Notes under the pieces: generated by a model
What the model saw: the letters and a program-made list of their open reading frames with translations, nothing else
The model's database searches: none
Told to the model about the DNA's origin: nothing
Program-made: the position numbers and the translations under genes
From: a virus
Reading direction: 5' to 3' (one strand)
Length of the DNA: 64,000 bases
Virus record (IMG/VR): IMGVR_UViG_3300045971_000247
Coordinates: 1 to 64,000 of that record
In this document: positions 24,886-32,300 of the stretch, in pieces
Numbering within the stretch: the first letter of the stretch is position 1
Layout: the number at the start of each line of letters is the position of its first letter

Positions 24886-25991
24886 ACAAAGAAGCACACG
24901 ACAAGATGGTCCGCGGCCGCGTCGCCCTCTACATCAAGGACGGCTTCTACGGCCCGCTCTCGATGCGCTTCCTGATGAAGGAGCGCAAGTCCTGCAAGAC
25001 CGCGCGCATCAGCCACACGACGATCTTCTACAACCCGGACTTCATCGACAAGCTGGAAGAGCACCTGATGCCAAGCCTGTTCGCCCACGAAGTGCAGCAC
25101 TGCATGCTCAACCACATCGACCGGTGCGGTGGCCGGAATCCAAGGAAGTGGAACCAAGCCGGCGATTACGTCATCAACGCCAACCTGAAGCGCGACGGCT
25201 ACGAAATCGGCGAGTCGTGGCTGTTCAACCAAGCCTACAGCGGCATGTCCACCGACGAGATTTACAACCTGCTGCCCGACCAGGACGACGGCGATGAATC
25301 CGGCGATGGTGATGGCGCCGGCGACCCGCTCGACGAGATGGAGCCCGGCGACCCGAAGGACATCGAGGAGAAGGAACTGGAGTGGAAGATCGCCACGATC
25401 CAGGCCGCCGAAGCTGCCAAGCTCGCCGGCTGCATGCCAGCCTCCATGGAGCGGCTCGTCGAAAAGCTCACAACAAACCAAGTGTCTTGGCGCGAACGCC
25501 TGCGCCGGTTCGCCACCGAGCACGCCAAGGACGACTCCTGCTGGTCACGGCCTGACCGCCGCATGCTGTCGCTCGGGTACATCTTCCCGAGCCTCTACAG
25601 CGAGAATGTCGGGCTCATCGTCAACGACATCGACACCAGCGGCTCGATCAATCAGGCCACGCTCGACACCTTCGGCGCTGAAATCACGGCCATCAAGCAT
25701 CAGGTGCGGCCGCAGAAGATGGTGAACATCTACTGCGACTCGGCCATCAACAAGGTCGATGAGTTCGGCGAGTTCGATGAGCCGGACTACATCATGTGCG
25801 GCGGTGGCGGCACAGACTTCCGGCCACCGTTTGCGTACGTGGCCGAGAAGGGGCTGAAACCGACGTGCATGATCTACCTCACCGACGGCTACGGCCCATT
25901 CCCGACTGAGCCGCCGCCCTACCCTGTCATGTGGGTGATGACGACGGACGTCGTTGCCCCGTTTGGCGAAACGATCAGGATCAACACATGA
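24882..25991 (+). CDS. DUF2201-type putative metallopeptidase with VWA-like domain (369 aa)
   Basis: N-terminal metallopeptidase-like domain with LFAHEVQHCMLNH (His69-Glu70, His73 and a later His), a zinc-binding HExxH. An acidic linker (~residues 125-160) follows, then a VWA-like domain with a DTSGS metal-site motif (IVNDIDTSGSINQ) and GGGGTDFRPPF. This pairing with a MoxR ATPase is a known two-component arrangement (ATPase plus VWA). The zinc site looks intact, so real protease activity is possible. Confidence 0.8.
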   Translation: MNKEAHDKMVRGRVALYIKDGFYGPLSMRFLMKERKSCKTARISHTTIFYNPDFIDKLEEHLMPSLFAHEVQHCMLNHIDRCGGRNPRKWNQAGDYVINANLKRDGYEIGESWLFNQAYSGMSTDEIYNLLPDQDDGDESGDGDGAGDPLDEMEPGDPKDIEEKELEWKIATIQAAEAAKLAGCMPASMERLVEKLTTNQVSWRERLRRFATEHAKDDSCWSRPDRRMLSLGYIFPSLYSENVGLIVNDIDTSGSINQATLDTFGAEITAIKHQVRPQKMVNIYCDSAINKVDEFGEFDEPDYIMCGGGGTDFRPPFAYVAEKGLKPTCMIYLTDGYGPFPTEPPPYPVMWVMTTDVVAPFGETIRINT

Positions 25992-26215
25992 GCAACAAAC
26001 TGACGAGAGACGCCATCGCCCAGTTATACAGAGACGAGGCCAAGATCAAGGAGATGGAAGGAAAACTCGCCGACTACCCATTCATGCTCAAGGTCGTGCT
26101 GGCAGGCTGGGACGTGATCGAACACCGAGAAGAAAATCATCTGGACAACAGCGTCCACCCCTATGCAGACCTCAAGCAAGCCTTGGTGAAACTCGCAGAC
26201 CGAGGAATGAAGTGA
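25988..26215 (+). CDS. Unrecognised small protein (75 aa)
   Basis: ATGA overlap with the previous stop. Charged helical N-terminus (LYRDEAKIKEMEGKLADYPF) and a following hydrophobic helix. Similar short C-terminal 'AL.KLADRG' style ends occur in other small genes here (27749, 33242), possibly a related set. Confidence 0.5.
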   Translation: MSNKLTRDAIAQLYRDEAKIKEMEGKLADYPFMLKVVLAGWDVIEHREENHLDNSVHPYADLKQALVKLADRGMK

Positions 26216-26430
26216 CCCCAGACCAGATCACCGAGGTCATGCGCTTGGCCTCCATGCTCGCAACCGCCCGCTGCCGGCGGCTCGTTGCCAACAGCCGCAA
26301 CGGCGGCGCCACAGAAGTCGATCAAGCCGAGCAGCTGGTGCAGCGGCGCACCATCGAGTTGCGCACCTACCTGGAGACATTCCAATGCCCCGAACCGTCG
26401 AGCGCACCGTCTACAAATTCGACGAACTGA
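26212..26430 (+). CDS. Unrecognised small protein (72 aa)
   Basis: GTG start overlapping the previous stop (GTGA). Helical and Arg-rich (EVMRLASMLATARCRRLVAN). Its end overlaps the 26385 gene by ~46 nt. Function unknown. Confidence 0.45.
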   Translation: MTPDQITEVMRLASMLATARCRRLVANSRNGGATEVDQAEQLVQRRTIELRTYLETFQCPEPSSAPSTNSTN

Positions 26431-26990
26431 GCCCTCGTGCCCAGGAGAAAGCACTCGACGACGCTCGATACTGGAACGTCTATCACGGCTGGTGGGAGTG
26501 CACCTATGAAGACGCTGTGCTTTGTGCAGAATGCCTCGGCATCACGATCGACACGGAAAACCGCAGGCCGCAAATCTTCTTCAGCATCAACGGCAGTCAA
26601 GGCGATGGGGCAGCGTTCACCGGTAGGGTGCAATACAAGCCAGACGCCATCGACACGATCAAAGCGCATGCTCCCAGGGACGAAGAACTGCTCGCGATCG
26701 CGCAGGCTCTAACCACGACTCAACTCACTTGCCGGATGACAACCAGCGAGTACCTCTGGGCCTCCATCTCCTTATCAGGAAGAAGCACAAGCATCGACAT
26801 GAACTGCATGCTTAATCCAGGCGATGAAGTGCCGTATCACCTTGATGTCTTGATTCGACGCACCGTCGAGCGCTTCGCTCAGTGGATCTTCACGCAGCTT
26901 CACAACGAACACGAGTACCTCACTTCCGACGAGTGCATCAAGGAGGCCCTGGCTGAACACGAGTTCGACGAAGACGGCACCATGATCTAA
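26385..26990 (+). CDS. Phage accessory protein annotated elsewhere as TA-system antitoxin-like (201 aa)
   Basis: The start (VERTVYKFDELSPRAQEKAL) and the FFSINGSQGDGAAFTGRVQY segment are typical of a phage family usually described as 'antitoxin of toxin-antitoxin stability system'. The functional basis of that label is weak and no toxin gene is visible beside it. Acidic C-terminus. The stop codon lies inside a TCTAAGATCG motif, so the unit probably ends here and a new one begins. Confidence 0.6.
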   Translation: MPRTVERTVYKFDELSPRAQEKALDDARYWNVYHGWWECTYEDAVLCAECLGITIDTENRRPQIFFSINGSQGDGAAFTGRVQYKPDAIDTIKAHAPRDEELLAIAQALTTTQLTCRMTTSEYLWASISLSGRSTSIDMNCMLNPGDEVPYHLDVLIRRTVERFAQWIFTQLHNEHEYLTSDECIKEALAEHEFDEDGTMI

Positions 26991-26995
26991 GATCG
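26986..26995 (+). promoter_or_regulatory. TCTAAGAT motif overlapping a stop codon
   Basis: TCTAAGATCG at the junction between the 26385 and 27024 genes, 29 nt upstream of the nuclease ATG. One of five copies of the octamer. Confidence 0.3.
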
Positions 26996-27023
26996 CACTT
27001 CGATCAACACATTCCGAAGGTAG

Positions 27024-27752
27024 ATGATGGCCACCAAGCCCTTTCCTGTTCGCATCACCAGCTGGTCCCACAGCAAGGTCGGTGACTTCGAGAAGTGCCG
27101 CTTCATGGCTAAGCTCAAGCACATCGACCGCATCCCTGAACCCGAGCGGCCGTTGCCTCCAGGCAAGACCGAGCACGCCAACGACCGCGGCTCGCGCGTT
27201 CACCTCCACGCCGAGAACTTCGTCACAGGTAAGGAGCCCGCCCAGATCAACGAGATGCGCGCGTTCCACGGTGAGTTCGAGCACCTGCGTCACCTCCACT
27301 CTCTGGGCATGGTGTCCCTCGAAGGTGAATGGGCCGTCGACCAAGGATGGAATCCGACCGACTGGCGCACCGGCTGGCACCGCAGCAAAGTCGACGCGAT
27401 CGTCCAGCCGAACAAGTATCAGGCGATCGTCATCGACTACAAGACCGGCAAGAAGTTCGGCAACGAAATCAAGCACGGGGAACAGACCCAGCTGTACGCC
27501 CTCAACGCCGTGCTGCGCTACCCCGACCTGGAAGAAGTCACCACCGAACTCTGGTACCTCGACCAGGACGAACTGACAACCGCCCGGTTCACCCGCGCCC
27601 AGATCCTGCGCTTCAAGGCCAACTGGGATCGCCGCGGCCACGCAGTCACCGAATGCACGGACTTCCCACCCAACCCGTCAGTCTGGACCTGTCAATGGTG
27701 TCAATATGGGCCTTGGAACGGCAACCAATGCACGGTCGGAGTGCAGCGGTGA
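27024..27752 (+). CDS. RecB/Cas4-like PD-(D/E)XK nuclease (242 aa)
   Basis: A DNA exonuclease-type fold. VIDYKTGKKFG carries the D...(E/D)xK active-site lysine, EQTQLYAL is the following QxxxY-like motif, and SWSHSKVGDFEKC at the start resembles the RecB-type S-x-S...F-x-x-C segment. The C-terminal CQWCQYGPWNGNQC gives three Cys that, with the N-terminal Cys, could hold an Fe-S cluster as in Cas4/AddB. Likely recombination or end processing. Confidence 0.75.
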   Translation: MMATKPFPVRITSWSHSKVGDFEKCRFMAKLKHIDRIPEPERPLPPGKTEHANDRGSRVHLHAENFVTGKEPAQINEMRAFHGEFEHLRHLHSLGMVSLEGEWAVDQGWNPTDWRTGWHRSKVDAIVQPNKYQAIVIDYKTGKKFGNEIKHGEQTQLYALNAVLRYPDLEEVTTELWYLDQDELTTARFTRAQILRFKANWDRRGHAVTECTDFPPNPSVWTCQWCQYGPWNGNQCTVGVQR

Positions 27753-27976
27753 AGACGGCATACACGATGGAAGAAATTGCTGAAGACCACCCGCAGTGGA
27801 AAGCGTACGCCGCCGGCTACGCCACGACGGTCCTGAATGTTCTGGATGACACAGGTCTTCTAGACGAAACACAACTGCGTTGGCTCTCTCAGTTCGAAGG
27901 CTCTGCACGCGAAATCTGCAATCGCCTGATCGACGCCTACACCGTAGACGAAATCACCAAGAAACTCACCGCATGA
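27749..27976 (+). CDS. Unrecognised small protein (75 aa)
   Basis: GTG start overlapping the nuclease stop. Acidic helical protein with YTMEEIAEDHPQWKAYAAGY; no motif. Stop overlaps the helicase ATG (ATGA), so it is part of a chain nuclease - small protein - helicase - polymerase. Confidence 0.5.
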   Translation: MKTAYTMEEIAEDHPQWKAYAAGYATTVLNVLDDTGLLDETQLRWLSQFEGSAREICNRLIDAYTVDEITKKLTA

Positions 27977-29364
27977 AACCCTTCGCCCATCAACTCGTCA
28001 GCCTTAAGCACAACGAGACGACGGACATCGTCTTCGACTGCTCCGACGCTGGCACCGGCAAGACAGGCGTGCGGGTTTTTCGCTACGCCAAGCGCAAGAA
28101 GAAGAAAGCCGGCTGCATGCTCGTGCTCGGCCTGCGCTCTACGCTGCGCTCCGTGTGGGAATCCGACTTCAAGAAGTTCGCACCCGAAATCACGACCTCT
28201 GTAGCCACAGCCGCTAACCGCGAAGCCGCATTCGCCAAGGACGTCGATGTCTACATCACGAACCACGACGCAGTGAAGTGGCTGGCTAAGCAAAAGCCAG
28301 CGTTCTGGAAGAAGTTCGACGAAATCGTCGTCGACGAGTCGGAGTTCTTCAAGCACTACACCAGCCAGCGCAGCAAGGCCCTGCTGAAGCTCGTCAAGCA
28401 CTTCAAGTACCGCACGTGCATGACCGCCACGCCCAACGACAACACCATCGTGGACGTGTGGCATCAGGTGCTGCTGCTTGATAACGGTGCGCGACTGGGC
28501 CGGCTGTACTTCCCGTTCCGCAACTCCGTGTCCACGCCCGTCCAGGTCGGCCACAGTGCCAACATGGTTGAGTGGCGTGACAAGGAAGGCGCTGAAGACG
28601 CTGTGTTCGGTCTCCTGTCCGACATCGTGGTCCGCCACCGCCTGGACGACTGCGCCGACATCCCAGAGAACCACCAGTACCCGCTGATGTACGAGATGTC
28701 CACGCCACAGAAGAAGGCCTACATGCAGATGGAGGCCAGCAAGATGCTCGACCTGGGCAAGCTCGGCGGCGTCACAGCCATCAACGCGGCTGCGGTCGCC
28801 ACCAAGCTCCTTCAAGTCGCTTCAGGCGCGGTCTATGACGGTACAGGCAAATACGCCGTCATCGACACCAGCCGCTATGAACTCATCCTGGACCTCTGTG
28901 AACAACGCAAACACCCGCTCGTCCTCTTCCAGTGGAAACACCAGCGCGACCTGTTGGTTGCTGAAGCCGAAAAGCGAGGCAAGACCTTCGCGGTCTTCGA
29001 CGGCGACACCACCGACGAAGAGCGCTTCAACATCGTGCAGCGCTACCAGCGCGGCCAGTACGACGTGCTCTTTGCTCACCCCAAGACCGTCGGCCACGGC
29101 CAGACCCTGACCCGCGGCACCTCGACGATCTGGGCCTCACCCACCCACCTCGCTGCTCAATTCCTCCAGGCCTCGTCCCGCCAGCGCCGCATTGGCCAGA
29201 CGGAGAAGACCGAGACCGTGGTCATCATCGCCGAGGGCACGACTGATGAGTGGGTCTACGAGAACTGCATGCGCAAAGACGGGCGCATGAAGAGCCTGCT
29301 GGAGTTGTTTGCCGGGAACACGCCGGTGCCGACAAAGTCAACCAAGACGAAAGCCATGGCATGA
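27973..29364 (+). CDS. SNF2-type superfamily 2 helicase (463 aa)
   Basis: An ATP-dependent DNA translocase/helicase. Motif I is CSDAGTGKTG (Lys30), motif II reads VVDESEFF (DESE, a variant of DEAH/DEAD), motif III is MTATPNDN, motif V-VI is ...QASSRQRRIGQTE. Start ATG at 27973 is set by the ATGA overlap. It ends 4 nt into the polymerase start. Likely branch migration or replication-fork role. Confidence 0.85.
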   Translation: MKPFAHQLVSLKHNETTDIVFDCSDAGTGKTGVRVFRYAKRKKKKAGCMLVLGLRSTLRSVWESDFKKFAPEITTSVATAANREAAFAKDVDVYITNHDAVKWLAKQKPAFWKKFDEIVVDESEFFKHYTSQRSKALLKLVKHFKYRTCMTATPNDNTIVDVWHQVLLLDNGARLGRLYFPFRNSVSTPVQVGHSANMVEWRDKEGAEDAVFGLLSDIVVRHRLDDCADIPENHQYPLMYEMSTPQKKAYMQMEASKMLDLGKLGGVTAINAAAVATKLLQVASGAVYDGTGKYAVIDTSRYELILDLCEQRKHPLVLFQWKHQRDLLVAEAEKRGKTFAVFDGDTTDEERFNIVQRYQRGQYDVLFAHPKTVGHGQTLTRGTSTIWASPTHLAAQFLQASSRQRRIGQTEKTETVVIIAEGTTDEWVYENCMRKDGRMKSLLELFAGNTPVPTKSTKTKAMA

Positions 29365-32300
29365 ACTGGAAAACAGCCATCCGCAAGGCCACGCAATACA
29401 TCGTTCCCGAATTCGCTCGGCCGATCTTTCGCTCCAAAGACGTCGACTGGGACCGCCTCGTCTCCATCGACTTCGAGACGTTCTACGACGATGACTACAC
29501 GTTGTTGAAGCTCTCCACGTCGGAGTACGTGCGCGACCCGCGCTTCAAGGCGCAGATGCTGTACCTCAAGGTCGGCCGCAAGCCTGCCCGCATCATCCCG
29601 CCGAACAGAATTGCCACCGAACTGCGCAAGATCAACTGGGCCACACATGCGCTCCTCTGCCACCACACTCAGTTTGACGGTCTCATTCTTAGCCATCATT
29701 ACGGCGTCGTACCTTCTTTTTACTACGACACCCTCTCTATGGCCCGTGGTCTGCACAGCAACGAAATCGGTGCTGGGCTGGACGAAGTGTCCATGTACTA
29801 CGGCGGCGCCGGCAAAGTCCAGGGCGTCCTGGAGACGACAAAAGGCGTACTCAACTGGAGCCCTGAACTGTTCAAGCGGGTGACACCGTATTGCCAGAAC
29901 GACGGCGACGAAATGCTGCGGGTCTTCGAAGAGATGATCTACGCGCTGCCTGAAGAAGAAGTCGACCTCATCAACGTCATCGTCCGCATGTTCTGCGACC
30001 CAGTGCTGGAGATTGATCGGCCACGGGTCGAAGCCGAACTGGCGCGAGAGGTCAAGGAACGGGACGAACTGCTCACCGGCATAGTCAACACAGCCGCTTA
30101 CTACGAAGACAAGACCGTGCTGAAGACGAAGGCCGAACGCGCACTGGTCGGCAAAGAGCGCGACCTTCTGATCGCCAAGCGCATCCTGGGCAGCAACGAG
30201 AAGTTCGCCGGGCTGCTGCTGGACGAAAGCGTCGACCCACCTGTCAAGCTCAGCCCGGCCTGGATGAAGAAGGACAAAGCCGCGCGTGAAGCCGACCCTG
30301 AAGGCAAGTGGACCTACGCGTTTGCCAAGGACGACATCGAGTTCCAGAACCTGCCTGACGTTCAAGAACGGTGGCAGAGCATCTTCGACCTGAATGACAC
30401 CAAGCAGGTCAAGCTGGCCGCTGAGAAATCCATCCGCCTGCGCGCCCTGGTCGACGCCCGCATCGCTGTCAAGTCGACGACAAACATCACCCGGGCCGAG
30501 CGGCTGCTGACCGCCAGCACCAACGGCATGCGGCTGCCGGCCTACTACGCCTACAGCCGCGCCCACACCCACCGGCTGGGCGGCGGCGACAAGCGCAACC
30601 TTCAGAACCTGAAGCGCGGCGGTGAGCTTCGCCGCTCAATTCGCGCCCAGAAGGGCCATGTCCTGGTCGTCGGTGACTCTGGTCAGATCGAGGCCCGCAC
30701 AAACGCATGGCTGTGGCGCCAGGACGACCTCCTGACGATCTTCCGCAACAAGGGCGATCCGTACTGCGACATGGCCTCAGTCGTCTACGGCCGCATCATC
30801 ACCAAGGCCGACGCCACCGAGCGCTTCGTTGGCAAAGTTTGCGTCGCTGGAGACACCCTCGTATTGACAAACCATGGTGTTAAGTCTATCGTCGATGTAC
30901 GATCTAATGATATGCTATGGGACGGTACAGCATGGGTGCTCCACGACGGACTTGTCCGCCAAGGAACGAAACAAGTATTCAGAAGGCACGGCTTCGCCGC
31001 CACACGGGACCACGAAATCCTGACGGAACGTGGGTGGCAGGAGTGGTCCGCGGTCCTTACCGACCCTTCCCTTTTTCAGTCGGCGCTCAATTCGGCGACC
31101 TCACCGTTGTACGTTGGGAACACTACGTTTCCAGAGACGGGAAACCTTGGGGTTACCGGCCTGTATGCAGATGCACCTGCGGTGCTGAAAACATGGTCTA
31201 TGTCAGCAGCCTCAAAGCTGGCCGCAGCACTCGGTGCAATTCATGCGCCAAAGTCGCCGCCGCCACTAAACGCTACTGGGCCTACAAACACGCAATGGCC
31301 AGCGACGAGCACCGTACTCGGTTGCTCAATCGACTATCGTCAGCAATCGCTCGTTGTGCAAACCCCAACAACGCTTCGTACAAACATTACGGACTGCGGG
31401 GCATTTCAGTGGCTGCTGAATGGCGTGCAGATCGCGCAGCGTTTCTTATCCATGTTCAAACTTTGCCTGGATGGGACGATCCGACGCTTGAACTCGACAG
31501 AATCAACAACAGCGGCAATTACGAACCGAACAATATCCGATTTCGCTCGAAGGGCGCCAACATGCGCAACCGCCGTAAAGTCGAAGACTTGGAACAGCGC
31601 ATCCGCGACCTTGAGCGAGACAACGCAGACCTACGATCTCGCAAACGCAGGACCTAACTGTCGATTTACTGTCCTGACAGAAGCAGGTCCGCTGATAATT
31701 CACAACTGTGTTCTTGGTCTGGGCTTCCAGATGGGCGCCAAGAAGCTCCAGATGACCCTAGCCAAGGGCGCGCTCGGTGGCCCGCCGGTGTTCATCACCT
31801 TGGCTGAAGCCGAGCGCTGGGTCAAGCTGTACCGCAACAAGAACCGCAAGATCGAAGCCGGCTGGCGCATCTGCACCGGCATCATCGAAGACATGGCCGC
31901 GGGACGTACCGGCGCGCACGGGCCGATCAACTGGGAAGCCAACAAGGTCTGGCTGCCCAACGGGATGTGCCTGCACTACCCCGACCTGAAGAAGGCCGTG
32001 GGCGACCAGGGCTTCGAAGAGTGGACCTACGGATCGACCCTCAAGGGCACACCGATCCGCAAGAAGCTCTACGGCGGCCTGCTGTGTCTCGGAGCAGGCA
32101 CACAAGTCCTGACCGACAACGGCTGGAAATCTATCGTCGAAGTGCGATCTGATGATAAAGTATGGGATGGTACTAACTGGGTGGAGCATTCAGGTGTCAT
32201 CTACAAAGGCAAAAAGCAAACCATCGACTTCGGCGGTGTGCGCATCACCGCCAACCATGAAGTCCTCGTCGAGGAAACGTGGCTCCCCGCTGGATGCACA

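Noticed and set aside
26385-26990. Toxin-antitoxin system
   Set aside because: The protein resembles a family with an antitoxin label, but no toxin partner or typical operon is present.
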